This document shows positions 37,515 to 48,192 of a DNA stretch of 64,000 nucleotides, piece after piece (position 1 is the first letter of the stretch; the number at the start of each line of letters is the position of its first letter). The stretch comes from Pseudomonadota bacterium. GTDB lineage: Bacteria > Pseudomonadota > Gammaproteobacteria > Steroidobacterales > Steroidobacteraceae. The translations under genes and the position numbers were made by a program. The stretch lies in contig QGVD01000003.1 of NCBI GenBank assembly GCA_003242685.1, positions 1-64,000 on the forward strand, read 5' to 3'. The notes under the pieces are model-generated. The model saw nothing but the letters and a program-made list of their open reading frames with translations. It did no database searches and was not told the origin of the DNA.

Positions 37515-39515
37515 ATGCAGCACTCCGCCCGCATACTCGTCATCGACGACGACCCGAACGCCCGGGCGTTCGTCGCGCGAGAGGTATTGCGGATCGCGCC
37601 GCGGGTCGAGCTCCTCGACATCCGTTCGCCTCCGCAGCTCGACGAGCATCTGCGCCTGCGCGATTTCGACGTTGCGGTCATCGAAGCCCGGACGCAGTGG
37701 ACGGACGGCCTCACCGTGCTGCGCCGGCTGAAGTCGGCATGCCCCGACCTGCCCGTGATCATGTTCACCGCGCGCGGCGGTGAGGAATTCGTCGTCGAGG
37801 CGATGAAACAGGGCCTCGACGACTACGTCTCGAAGCGTCCCGAGCAACGCATGCGTCTCGCACCTGCCGTGCACGCGTGTCTGCGCGCCCGCCCTCCGTC
37901 GCGCCAGGCCGCGTCGAACGATGCGCCGGGTTCGAATGCGAGCGAGAGCGATCTCTCGATCATGTTCGACGTCTCCGGCGTCGGCATGGCGCACGTCGAT
38001 CCGCGCACCGGACGCTACCTGCGCGTCAACCGCAAGCTGTGCGAGATCACCGGATACGACGAGGACGAGCTCCTCACCCGGACGGTGCACGATCTGACCC
38101 ATCCCGAGGACCGCCAGCGCGATTCCGAGCTGTTTCAGCGGCTGCTCAGCGGAGAGCTCGCCTCCTACAGTCACGAGAAACGCTACGTGCGCAAGGACGG
38201 CTCGATCGTCTGGGTGCGCATCAACGCGTCGGTGCAGCGTGACGGCTCAGGCCGTCCGGTGCGCACGAGCGGCGTCATCGAGGACATCACTGAGCGCAAG
38301 AACTTCGAGGCGCAGCGCCAGGCGCTTCTCGAGCAGGAGCACGCCTCGCGGCTCGAGGCCGAGCGTGTGAGCCGTCTGAAGGACGAGTTCCTCGCCACGC
38401 TCGGTCACGAGCTGCGCACGCCTCTCAACGCCATCCTCGGCTGGGCGCGGCTTCTCGAATCCGGCCGGCTCGGACCGGACGAAGTCCAGCGCGGCGCCCA
38501 CACCATCGCGCGCAATGCGCGCGCGCTCGGCCAGCTCGTCAACGATCTGCTCGACATGAGCGGCATGATGAGCGGCAAGATCCGGATCGAGGCGGAAGAG
38601 ACGGACCTCTGCGAGATCATCGAGGCTGCGGTCGAGACGGTGCAGGCCGCGGCGGACGCCAAGGGCGTGAAGCTCTACAAGCACATCGAATCGTCCGCCT
38701 GCCTGGTGTTCGGCGATCCGCACCGTCTGCAGCAGGTGATCTGGAACCTCGTCAACAACGCGGTGAAGTTCACCCCGCGCGGCGGACGCATCGACATCTC
38801 GCTCAAGCGCACGAACGGCAACTGCGAGGTGCGCGTGGCCGACACCGGCATCGGCATCCAACCGGACTTTCTGCCGTTCGTGTTCGACCGCTTCCGGCAG
38901 GCGGACGCCTCGAGCCGCCGCCAGTACGCCGGGCTCGGGCTGGGGCTCGCCATCGTCAAGCAGCTCGTGGAGCTCCACGGCGGCACGGTCGCCGCGCACA
39001 GCGAGGGCGAAGGCAAAGGCGCCACCTTCATCGTGACCCTGCCCCGCCTCGCACCCCGCGAGGACACGGGGACTCATCCCCGCCCGGCGTTCGCACCGGG
39101 CGTTCTCAACGACCAGGGCGAAGCGGGGCCCATCATCGACCTCGAGGGCCTCAGGGTGCTCGTCGTGGACGACGAGTCCGACACGCTCGATCTCGTCAAG
39201 CGCGTGCTCGGCGACAACCGTGCGGAAGTGACGACGGCGCCTTCGGTCGATGCGGCGCTGACACTGCTCTCCAGATTCACGCCGGACGTGCTGATCTCCG
39301 ACATCAGCATGCCCGGACGCGACGGCTACGAGCTCATCCGGGCGGTGCGTGCAACATCTTCGGCGGAAGAGCTGCCGGCCGCCGCGCTCACCGCGTTCGC
39401 CCGACCCGAGGATGCCGTGCGCGCGCACGAAGCGGGCTTTCAGATGCACCTCGCGAAGCCGCTCGAGCCGGAAGAGCTCGTGCGCGTGGTCGCGCAGCTC
39501 GCCGGACGCGCCTGA
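37515..39515 (+). CDS. Hybrid sensor histidine kinase with degenerate N-terminal receiver
   Basis: 666 residues, no membrane segment, so a cytosolic sensor. Order: receiver-like domain (1-125), PAS/PAC (145-265), HisKA with His298 in LGHELRTPLNAILGW, HATPase with NLVNNAVKF, DTGIGI and GLGLGLAIVKQL, then a receiver (547-666) with Asp596 in LISDISMPGRDG. In the N-terminal receiver the phospho-acceptor is replaced by Glu57 (AVIEART), although DDD, Thr85 and Lys107 are kept; it may be a constitutively active-like or docking domain. No partner regulator is adjacent. TAGTAT at 37497-37502 could be its -10 box. Confidence 0.93.
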   Translation: MQHSARILVIDDDPNARAFVAREVLRIAPRVELLDIRSPPQLDEHLRLRDFDVAVIEARTQWTDGLTVLRRLKSACPDLPVIMFTARGGEEFVVEAMKQGLDDYVSKRPEQRMRLAPAVHACLRARPPSRQAASNDAPGSNASESDLSIMFDVSGVGMAHVDPRTGRYLRVNRKLCEITGYDEDELLTRTVHDLTHPEDRQRDSELFQRLLSGELASYSHEKRYVRKDGSIVWVRINASVQRDGSGRPVRTSGVIEDITERKNFEAQRQALLEQEHASRLEAERVSRLKDEFLATLGHELRTPLNAILGWARLLESGRLGPDEVQRGAHTIARNARALGQLVNDLLDMSGMMSGKIRIEAEETDLCEIIEAAVETVQAAADAKGVKLYKHIESSACLVFGDPHRLQQVIWNLVNNAVKFTPRGGRIDISLKRTNGNCEVRVADTGIGIQPDFLPFVFDRFRQADASSRRQYAGLGLGLAIVKQLVELHGGTVAAHSEGEGKGATFIVTLPRLAPREDTGTHPRPAFAPGVLNDQGEAGPIIDLEGLRVLVVDDESDTLDLVKRVLGDNRAEVTTAPSVDAALTLLSRFTPDVLISDISMPGRDGYELIRAVRATSSAEELPAAALTAFARPEDAVRAHEAGFQMHLAKPLEPEELVRVVAQLAGRA

Positions 39516-39545
39516 CTTTCCCGCCCGAGGGGCGGATCGAGGGAA

Positions 39546-40529
39546 TCAGCGACGGCGTGCAGCGCGTGTGCGCGTCCCGCGACGGGAACGGGTCTGCACG
39601 GTCTTACGGCGAACGCCGGTCTTCTTCTTCGCGCGCGTCCTCGACGGCGATTTCGAGCGCACTTTCTTGGCCTTCACGCGCGCACCGGCAGTGCGCGCGC
39701 TCTTGCGGGTGCGCGCCTTCGCGGTTGCGGTCGTGCGGCCGCGCGCTGTCCGGCTCCGCCTTCTTCCGGTCGTTCCCGCCTTCCGCTTCGCGGCGCGTTT
39801 CGCCGCGGAGGTGCGCGATACCTTCCTGCGCACCGGGCGAGCACGCCTGGCGCGCCGGGCCGGACCGCCCTCTGCCGACGCCTGGGCAAGCGCGGCCTCG
39901 AGACGCGCCGTGACCTCGTCGAGCTCGCCCTGCGCGTCGATCCGGCGCAGGATGCCCCGGGCGGCGTAGAAGTCGACCAGCGGCCGTGTCTTCTCCTCGT
40001 ACACCTTCAGCCGCTCTGCGACGGTCGCCTCGTTGTCGTCGGGACGCTGGAAGAGCCGATGCTCCCCGCCGGTCCGCGGGCAGATCTCGCCGGGCGCAGG
40101 CGGCGACGTGAACACGTTGAAGACACGCCCGCAGTCCTGGCAGGTACGCCTGCCGGAGATGCGCCGCACCAGCTCGTCCTGGTCCACCTCCATGAGCACC
40201 ACGGCGTCGAGCGGCTGACCCAGGCGCTCGAGCAGCGAGTCGAGAGCCTCCGCCTGCGCTTCGTTGCGCGGAAAACCGTCGAGGATGAAGCCGCGCTGCG
40301 CGTCTTCCTGAGCAAGCCGTTCCCGGATCATGCCGAGCACGATCTCGTCCGCCACGAGCTGGCCGGCGTCCATCGCGGCCTTGGCCCTGCGGCCAAGCTC
40401 GGTGCCCTGCGCTACCGCGGCGCGCAACAGATCTCCAGTCGAGATCTGAGGAATTCCGTACTTCTCGATCAGCCGCTGCGCCTGCGTGCCCTTGCCCGAG
40501 CCGGGCGCTCCCAGAAGAACGATTCGCAT
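39546..40529 (-). CDS. adk: Adenylate kinase with long Lys/Arg-rich C-terminal extension
   Basis: 327 residues, about 110 longer than usual. Residues 1-218 are a normal long-type adenylate kinase: P-loop GAPGSGKGTQ, STGDLLRAAV, FILDGFPRNEAQAE, and a LID with CQDC and CPRT, consistent with a zinc-type LID. Residues 223-327 (39549-39863) are an extension with 47 Lys/Arg and no acidic residue, rich in Ala, Thr and Ser, like histone H1 or AlgP/HC1-type tails. The reading frame and codon use are continuous and end in a normal stop. The kinase balances ATP, ADP and AMP. The tail could bind nucleic acid or polyphosphate. Confidence 0.95.
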   Translation of the reverse strand: MRIVLLGAPGSGKGTQAQRLIEKYGIPQISTGDLLRAAVAQGTELGRRAKAAMDAGQLVADEIVLGMIRERLAQEDAQRGFILDGFPRNEAQAEALDSLLERLGQPLDAVVLMEVDQDELVRRISGRRTCQDCGRVFNVFTSPPAPGEICPRTGGEHRLFQRPDDNEATVAERLKVYEEKTRPLVDFYAARGILRRIDAQGELDEVTARLEAALAQASAEGGPARRARRARPVRRKVSRTSAAKRAAKRKAGTTGRRRSRTARGRTTATAKARTRKSARTAGARVKAKKVRSKSPSRTRAKKKTGVRRKTVQTRSRRGTRTRAARRR

Positions 40530-40577
40530 GATGTCGATATGAGGAGACCTGTGATTCGTCTTGGTGCGAAGGAACGC

Positions 40578-40606
40578 ACAGTAGCGGGCACCCGCGGCGA
40601 GGTCAA
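40578..40606 (-). promoter_or_regulatory. Candidate promoter of adk
   Basis: On the minus strand TTGACC (40606-40601) is separated by 17 nt from TACTGT (40583-40578). The -35 matches five of six bases and the -10 three of six. It lies 49 nt before the adk ATG in the divergent adk/pfp region. Confidence 0.4.
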
Positions 40607-40696
40607 ACGCCGGGCCGGCGCTCCCGCGAAGCGGCCTTTGCGCTATCCTCGCCAGCCTTCCCGTCGTTGTGCTGTCGTAAGGCGAGGTCCGTACTC

Positions 40697-41968
40697 ATGC
40701 CCAGACCCAGCAAGAAGAACGCGTTCTATGCGCAGTCCGGCGGCGTCTCGGCCGTGATCAACGCCTCGGCCTGCGGCGTCATCGAAACCGCGATGCGCCA
40801 GTCGCGCTACATCGGCCGGATCTATGCCGGCCGCGACGGCATCGTCGGCGCGCTCACCGAGGACCTGATCGACGTCGGCCGCGAGAGCCGCGAGACGATC
40901 CGCGGGCTCAGGCACACCCCGGCCGCGGCATTCGGCTCGGCGCGCTTCAAGCTCAGGGGACTCGACAAGAACCGCGCGGAGTACGAGCGGCTGATCGAGG
41001 TATTCCGCGCCCACAACATCGGATACTTCTTCTACAACGGCGGCAACGATTCCATGGACACCGCGCTCAAGGTGTCGCAGCTCGGCGAGGCGATGGGCTA
41101 TCCCATCACCTGCGTCGGCATACCGAAGACCGTCGACAACGATCTGCCACACACGGATTGCTGCCCCGGCTTCGGCTCGGTCGCGAAGTACATCGCGGTG
41201 TCGACGCGAGAGGCGGGAATGGACGTGGCGTCGATGGCGCGCACGTCCACGAAGGTATTCGTGCTCGAAGTGATGGGACGGCATGCGGGCTGGATCGCCG
41301 CAGCCGCCGGGCTCGCCGGCCGCAAACCGCACGAGCCGCCCCACATCATCCTGTTCCCCGAGATTCCCTTCGATCAGCAGCGCTTCCTCGACAGAGTCAA
41401 GCAGTGCGTGACGGACTACGGTTACTGCGTGGTCGTCGTGTCGGAAGGCACTGCGTATCCGGACGGCCGGTTCCTCGCCGATGCCGGCACCAAGGATGCT
41501 TTCGGCCACACGCAGCTCGGCGGCGTGGGTCCGCTCATCGCGAACATGATCCGCGAGGCGCACGGCTACAAGTACCACTGGGCCGTCGCGGATTACCTGC
41601 AGCGCTCGGCGCGCCACATCGCGTCGAAGGTCGACGTCGAGCAGGCATACGCGGTCGGCAAGGCAGCCGTCGAGCTCGCCGTGAAGGGCGTGAACGCAGT
41701 GATGCCGACGATCGTGCGCAAGTCGTCGCGGCCCTACAAATGGACCATCGGCCACGTGCCGCTCGCCGAGGTGGCCAACAGGGAGAAGAAGGTGCCGCGC
41801 GAGTACATCACCGAGGACGGCTTCGGCATCACGGAAGCGTGCCGGCGCTACCTCGAGCCGCTCATCGCGGGTGAAGCCTATCCGCCTTACAAGAACGGCC
41901 TGCCCGACTATGTCCGCATCAAGGGCGTGCCGGTGAAAAAGAAGCTGGCGACCGAGTTCAAGATCTGA
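40697..41968 (+). CDS. pfp: Pyrophosphate-dependent 6-phosphofructokinase
   Basis: 423 residues. It phosphorylates fructose 6-phosphate reversibly with PPi. Two determinants point to PPi rather than ATP: the second Asp in YNGGNDSMDT (Asp118) where ATP enzymes have Gly, and Lys144 in PKTVDNDL where ATP enzymes have PGT. The catalytic Asp lies in the same TVDND. Length and start (NAFYAQSGGVSAVINAS) match this PPi-PFK group. ATG 40697 follows AAGGCGAGG. The H+-pyrophosphatase gene 2.6 kb away handles the same substrate. In methylotrophs and some other bacteria this enzyme replaces ATP-PFK. Confidence 0.92.
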   Translation: MPRPSKKNAFYAQSGGVSAVINASACGVIETAMRQSRYIGRIYAGRDGIVGALTEDLIDVGRESRETIRGLRHTPAAAFGSARFKLRGLDKNRAEYERLIEVFRAHNIGYFFYNGGNDSMDTALKVSQLGEAMGYPITCVGIPKTVDNDLPHTDCCPGFGSVAKYIAVSTREAGMDVASMARTSTKVFVLEVMGRHAGWIAAAAGLAGRKPHEPPHIILFPEIPFDQQRFLDRVKQCVTDYGYCVVVVSEGTAYPDGRFLADAGTKDAFGHTQLGGVGPLIANMIREAHGYKYHWAVADYLQRSARHIASKVDVEQAYAVGKAAVELAVKGVNAVMPTIVRKSSRPYKWTIGHVPLAEVANREKKVPREYITEDGFGITEACRRYLEPLIAGEAYPPYKNGLPDYVRIKGVPVKKKLATEFKI

Positions 41969-42138
41969 CCGCGCCGCTCGGGCGGCGACCGCCACGCCCG
42001 CGGCAGGTGGAGCGCGGCTGGAACTCCGGGGACTGCCGGAGCGTTCAGAACGAGAGCTCGGGCGCTCGGCAGCACCTGCCGGCGCGGCTGCAGCCGGGAG
42101 CCGTCCCGACTGCCGGAGCGAACCGCGGAGAGAAGCCG

Positions 42139-42564
42139 ATGGTCGTCGCGGACATCATGCGGCGGGACGTGGAGTTCATCCCGCCCGATACCACAGTTCA
42201 GCAGGCGGCACAGCTGATGGGCGAGCTCGACGTCGCGGCTCTGCCGATCGGCTCGCGCACGGATCTGCGCGGCATCGTGACGAGCCGCGACATTCTCTTC
42301 CGGGTGGTCGCGAGGGGACTCGACAGCACGCAGGTGAAGACCGTCGACGTGATGTCGAGCACGGTGTTCTCGTGCCGCGAGAACGACTCGCTGGAGACGG
42401 CGCTCGAGACGATGGCCGCGCACGGCGTTCGCCGTCTGCCGGTCGTCGACGCCGAGGGCCACGTGGTCGGGTGGATCACGATCGCACGCATCGCGCGCAC
42501 GCTGTTTCTCGAGGGGCGTCTCGAGCCGGAAGCCGTCGAGCGCTCCATCGGTGTACCGCTGTGA
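42139..42564 (+). CDS. CBS-domain-pair protein
   Basis: 141 residues made almost entirely of two CBS motifs (MVVADIMRRDVEFIPPDTTV, VDVMSSTVFSCRENDSLETA, then RRLPVVDAEGHVVGWITIARI). CBS pairs bind adenosine nucleotides and act as energy sensors. ATG 42139 has GGAGAGAAG before it; the frame is open 44 codons upstream without a family match. It stands 170 nt downstream of pfp on the same strand, so it may be a separate or loosely linked unit. The partner is unknown. Confidence 0.85.
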   Translation: MVVADIMRRDVEFIPPDTTVQQAAQLMGELDVAALPIGSRTDLRGIVTSRDILFRVVARGLDSTQVKTVDVMSSTVFSCRENDSLETALETMAAHGVRRLPVVDAEGHVVGWITIARIARTLFLEGRLEPEAVERSIGVPL

Positions 42565-42586
42565 GCACCGCGGTACTCGACCGCGC

Positions 42587-44356
42587 TCAGGCCCAGAAGT
42601 ACCAGATCAGCGCCGTCCCAAGCAGCACGACCAGAAGCGACAGCGGCAGTCCGAGCCGCCAGTAGTCGCCGAAGCGATAGCCGCCCGGTCCCATCACCAG
42701 CGTGTTGCACTGATGGCCGATGGGCGTGAGGAAGTCGCAGGCTGCGCCGACGGCGACCGCCATCAGGAAGGGATCCGGATCCACGGCGAGGCGCTGCGCG
42801 AGGCTCCCTGCGATCGGCGCGAGGACGAGCACCGTCGCCGCGTTGTTGAGGAAGGGCGTCACCGCCATCGCGGTGACGAGGAGCAGCGCGATGTTGGCAG
42901 AAGCGGGAATCTCCGCGGCGACGATCGACATCCATTGCGCGATCAGATCGGTGCCGCCGGTGGTGCGTAGCGCCTCGCTCACCGGGATGAGCGAGGCGAG
43001 CAGCACCAGCACCGGGACGTCGAGCGCTTCGTAGGCTTCGGTGGGGCTCAGCACGCGAGCGAGCAGCATCGCGACGGCCGCACCGAAGAACGCCACGGCG
43101 ATCGAAACCGTCCCGGTGACGACGAGCATCATCGCCGCAGCGAGGATCAGCGCCGGCAGCCACATGCGCGGCCGGGCACCGAGCCTGAGATTGCGCTCCG
43201 CGAGAGGCAGGCACCCGAGAGAGGCGAGGCGCTCGCCGACGTCGCTCGCCGGCGCGCGCAGCACGAGCAGATCGCCTGCCTGGAAACGCACGCGGCGCAG
43301 CCGTTGCCCCACGTACCGGCCGCTGCGGCTGAGCGCCAGGAGATTCACGCCGAAGCGCTCGCGGAGGCGCAGATCCTCGACCGTGAGGCCGATCATCCTC
43401 GAGCCGGGCGTCACCACCGCTTCGACCACGGCGAGCTCGGTCCGGCGCTCGTCGTCCTGCGGCAGCTCCTTGTCGTGCACGAGCTCGAGCTTCCCTTCGT
43501 TGACCATCCGCTGGAGCGCCTGGGCATCGCACTGGAGAACGAGAATGTCGCCGGCATCGATCAGCCAATCGCCGGTGGGCACGTAGCGGCGGAACTGCTC
43601 GCGGATGATCGCCAGAACGCTGACATCGCCCTCCCCCAGCTTCTCGAGCTCGGCGACGGTACGGCCCACGAAGGGCGAGCCTTCCGGCACGCGCACCTCC
43701 GTCTGGTAGTCCTCGATCGAGAACGGGCCCTCGCCCGATCCGGAACGTCGCGTCTGCGGCAGAAGCCGCCATCCGATCGTGAGGAACGCCACGCCGGCGA
43801 ACGTGAGGCCGAGACCGACGGGCGCGAAGTCGAACATCCTGAACGGCTCGCCGAACAGCTCCTCACGCAGCCGTCCCACGATGACGTTGGGAGACGTTCC
43901 GATCAGCGTGATCAGCCCGCCGAGGAGTGAAGCGAACGACAGCGGCATGAGCAGGTGCGAGGCCGGCACGCCGGTGCGCCTCGCGAGCTGGAACGCGATC
44001 GGCATGAACATCGCCAGCGCACCGATGTTCTTCATGAAGGCCGAGAGCACGGCGACCACGCTCGCGAGGACCGCGACCTGCACCTCGGTGCGGCGCATGT
44101 GCGGCGTCAGCGGCCGCATCAGCCGCTCGATGAGCCCGGAGCGCGCGATGCCCGCGCTCACGACGAGCGCGGAGGCGACGATCACCACGATGTCGTCGCT
44201 GAAACCGCGGAACGCGTCTTCGGCCGGCACGATGCCCACGGCTACCGCGGCGAGCAGCGCGCCGAGCGCTACGATGTCGTAGCGGATGCGGTCCCAGACG
44301 AGGAGCACGACCACCGCGGCCAGGATGGTGAAGGCGAGAGCCTGGTCCGGAGTCAT
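42587..44356 (-). CDS. SLC13-type (DASS) anion transporter with two RCK_C domains
   Basis: 589 residues. Two membrane halves of about six helices (residues ~1-185 and ~385-589) flank a cytosolic part with two TrkA-C/RCK_C domains (about 205-375; YQTEVRVPEGSPFVGRTVAE and VEAVVTPGSRMIGLTVEDL start them). The transport motifs GTSPNVIV and NNAATVLVLAPIA are the SNT-type Ser-Asn-Thr signatures. This architecture is common in sulfate or dicarboxylate permeases; the ion is not clear. ATG 44356 precedes the first helix. Convergent with the CBS gene and divergent from hppA. Confidence 0.88.
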   Translation of the reverse strand: MTPDQALAFTILAAVVVLLVWDRIRYDIVALGALLAAVAVGIVPAEDAFRGFSDDIVVIVASALVVSAGIARSGLIERLMRPLTPHMRRTEVQVAVLASVVAVLSAFMKNIGALAMFMPIAFQLARRTGVPASHLLMPLSFASLLGGLITLIGTSPNVIVGRLREELFGEPFRMFDFAPVGLGLTFAGVAFLTIGWRLLPQTRRSGSGEGPFSIEDYQTEVRVPEGSPFVGRTVAELEKLGEGDVSVLAIIREQFRRYVPTGDWLIDAGDILVLQCDAQALQRMVNEGKLELVHDKELPQDDERRTELAVVEAVVTPGSRMIGLTVEDLRLRERFGVNLLALSRSGRYVGQRLRRVRFQAGDLLVLRAPASDVGERLASLGCLPLAERNLRLGARPRMWLPALILAAAMMLVVTGTVSIAVAFFGAAVAMLLARVLSPTEAYEALDVPVLVLLASLIPVSEALRTTGGTDLIAQWMSIVAAEIPASANIALLLVTAMAVTPFLNNAATVLVLAPIAGSLAQRLAVDPDPFLMAVAVGAACDFLTPIGHQCNTLVMGPGGYRFGDYWRLGLPLSLLVVLLGTALIWYFWA

Positions 44357-44463
44357 GGGGATGAGCGCGAGGCCGCCGTGCGTGAGGTTTCCGGCAGGTC
44401 GGCCCTCAGCAATGCGCATGCCTCGGGCGCAATCCGGGCCGTGCCTGAGCGGAAGGGCCGCTG

Positions 44464-44472
44464 TGGTATAGT
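44464..44472 (+). promoter_or_regulatory. Candidate extended -10 promoter of hppA
   Basis: TGGTATAGT is an extended -10 element (TGn plus TATAGT, five of six). It lies 81 nt before the hppA ATG, leaving a leader of about 75 nt. No good -35 is seen, which is usual for extended -10 promoters. Confidence 0.45.
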
Positions 44473-44553
44473 GCGGCGCCTTTTGGTGGTGCATCGACCC
44501 GCGCGTGCGCCGTCATACAACTACAACTCCTTGATTTCTTGGAGGATTTCCCG

Positions 44554-46587
<2,034 letters not shown>

Positions 46588-46620
46588 AAGCGCCGGCGGC
46601 GCAGCGAAGCCGCGTTCACG

Positions 46621-46659
46621 GAGCCCGAACGTCGAACGGCGTTCGGGCTCTTTCTCTTT
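46621..46659 (+). terminator. Rho-independent terminator of hppA
   Basis: GAGCCCGAACG (46621-46631) pairs with CGTTCGGGCTC (46640-46650), loop of 8 nt, followed by TTTCTCTTT (46651-46659). It starts 33 nt after the hppA stop and touches the end of the convergent small gene. Confidence 0.85.
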
Positions 46660-46964
46660 CACGAGCTGTGGGTACGGGACTGCGTCAGCACGACGCCGAG
46701 CAGCCGGTTGAGCCGCTCACAGTACTCCGCGACGGGAGGGTCGGCGGCCGACTGCTTGTCGATGAGCGCGGAGCGGATCTCGTGGAGACGTTTCTCGATG
46801 CGGCCGTCGACCGTCAGCCGGTGAGTGAGGAGCGCACAGACGCACGCGTTGATCTCTGCATCGAGCTCCCGTGCGTCGATTCCCGCGATCTCGACACCCG
46901 CGAGCTCGGACGGACAGCCGGCCTTGAGGTGCTCACGCCACAGCCGCGAAAGCTGGACCTGCAT
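46659..46964 (-). CDS. Hypothetical protein, 101 residues
   Basis: I do not recognise the family. The protein is soluble and mostly helical in appearance (LSRLWREHLKAGCPSELAGV; RIEKRLHEIRSALIDKQSA; AEYCERLNRLLGVVL) with four Cys in non-motif positions. ATG 46964 lies seven bases after a GGGGGGAG ribosome site; the frame also extends upstream through low-complexity Pro/Arg codons that I reject. It is 91 nt downstream of the next gene on the same strand, so the two may form an operon. Confidence 0.65.
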   Translation of the reverse strand: MQVQLSRLWREHLKAGCPSELAGVEIAGIDARELDAEINACVCALLTHRLTVDGRIEKRLHEIRSALIDKQSAADPPVAEYCERLNRLLGVVLTQSRTHSS

Positions 46965-47055
46965 GCATGCTCCCCCCTGCCGGCCTGGCCTGGACGAAGC
47001 GCCGGCCGCCCTTACATAACACGGCTCGAGCCATTCTGCACGAGCCGCGCCGGGG

Positions 47056-47496
47056 CTACATGGCCCGGCGGGCGGGAAGCGCCGTGGGGGGGTCCGGAAC
47101 GGCGGCCGGCGCATCGGGCGGAAGCTCCGCGGGTGCGGCGGGTGGGGCTTCCGGCGGCATCTGCGGCGCAGCAGCAAGCGTCTTGAGGCGACTGCGGCGC
47201 ACCATGAGCGGAATCGCGTCGTCCCCGACGAGCACGTTGTCCGAGTGACGGAGCCACCATTCGATCATGGCCACGAAACGTTCCGTCTCGACCTGCCTGC
47301 GCTGTGCCACGCCCTCCGGCCCGATACGCTCCAGCTCCGCGGCATCGATCGACCAGACCCAGCGCATGCCTTCGACCTGGTCGTCGTTGCGTCTGAAGGG
47401 GAAGTAGAGCCCGAAACGGCGGCGCGTGCCGTCCGTCTCGTCCTCACCGAACGCGAAGTAGCTGCTCAGGGGCCGGGGCAGTCTGACGTGGGTCAT
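47056..47496 (-). CDS. Hypothetical protein with Ala/Pro-rich tail, 146 residues
   Basis: Unrecognised. Residues 1-107 look like a compact domain (YFAFGEDETDGTRRRFGLYF, MRWVWSIDAAELERIG, FVAMIEWWLRHSDNVL). Residues ~108-146 are Ala/Pro-rich and probably disordered. No signal peptide or membrane segment. It is likely the first gene of a two-gene minus-strand unit between hppA and msrB. Confidence 0.65.
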   Translation of the reverse strand: MTHVRLPRPLSSYFAFGEDETDGTRRRFGLYFPFRRNDDQVEGMRWVWSIDAAELERIGPEGVAQRRQVETERFVAMIEWWLRHSDNVLVGDDAIPLMVRRSRLKTLAAAPQMPPEAPPAAPAELPPDAPAAVPDPPTALPARRAM

Positions 47497-47533
47497 CGAT
47501 GCTCAGCGCTGCGGCATGGCTCGCGGAAGACCA

Positions 47534-47539
47534 ACTATA
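47534..47539 (-). promoter_or_regulatory. Candidate -10 box of the 146-residue hypothetical gene
   Basis: On the minus strand the bases read TATAGT (five of six). They lie 37 nt before the ATG at 47496 in the 180-nt divergent region before msrB. The -35 region is weak. Confidence 0.4.
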
Positions 47540-47676
47540 ACCTCGTCTGGGCGACTCCTGTAGCCAAATGGTGACAGGTGGCTTCGGGCCCGGATTCGAC
47601 GACGTGCACCTTGACCCCTCCGCTGCCGGCTGCTGGACTCGTCGTCCGGCTGCGGAGCACTCACGGAGACGAGCGC

Positions 47677-48096
47677 ATGGCTGCCCACGACGAACGACGA
47701 CGGTATCCGGTCGAGAAATCCGACGAAGAGTGGCGGCGACAGCTGTCGCCCGAGCAGTACCACGTGCTGCGCGAGCACGGCACGGAGCGCGCGGGCACGA
47801 GCCCGCTCAACCACGAGCACCGCAAAGGCATCTTCCGCTGCGCGGGCTGCGGGCAGCCGCTCTTCGATTCCGCCGCGAAGTTCGAGAGCGGCTCGGGCTG
47901 GCCCAGCTTCTTCCAGCCGATCGAAGGCGCGATCGGCACGTCGGAGGATCTCAGCTTCTCCATGCGCCGCACGGAAGTGCACTGCTCGCGCTGCGGAGGC
48001 CATCTGGGACACGTATTTCCCGATGGACCGCAGCCCACGGGACTGCGCTACTGCATCAACGGCGTCGCACTCGACTTCGAGCCGCACGAGCGCTGA
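47677..48096 (+). CDS. msrB: Peptide-methionine (R)-S-oxide reductase
   Basis: 139 residues, single-domain MsrB. It repairs methionine R-sulfoxide in proteins. The structural zinc is held by Cys55/Cys58 (CAGC) and Cys103/Cys106 (CSRC); the catalytic Cys126 is in GLRYCINGVALDF. GSGWPSFFQPI is conserved. No signal peptide with the ATG at 47677 (GGAGA upstream); the frame extends 33 codons upstream without family similarity. Cytosolic action is expected. Confidence 0.95.
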   Translation: MAAHDERRRYPVEKSDEEWRRQLSPEQYHVLREHGTERAGTSPLNHEHRKGIFRCAGCGQPLFDSAAKFESGSGWPSFFQPIEGAIGTSEDLSFSMRRTEVHCSRCGGHLGHVFPDGPQPTGLRYCINGVALDFEPHER

Positions 48097-48112
48097 AGGC
48101 ATCGTGTGCACG

Positions 48113-48128
48113 CCCGCGTTCGCGCGGG
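48113..48128 (+). terminator. Hairpin with TTCG loop after msrB
   Basis: CCCGCG (48113-48118) and CGCGGG (48123-48128) close a stable TTCG tetraloop 16 nt after the msrB stop. There is no T-run. Confidence 0.35.
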
Positions 48129-48192
48129 TACATGCCTTGCTGTGATCGGCTCCGGTGCCGGGGACGACGCCCGGCGTTGCCACGGACGGCAC

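Noticed and set aside
40697..41968. ATP-dependent phosphofructokinase
   Set aside because: Asp118 and Lys144 are the PPi-type residues at the two deciding positions.
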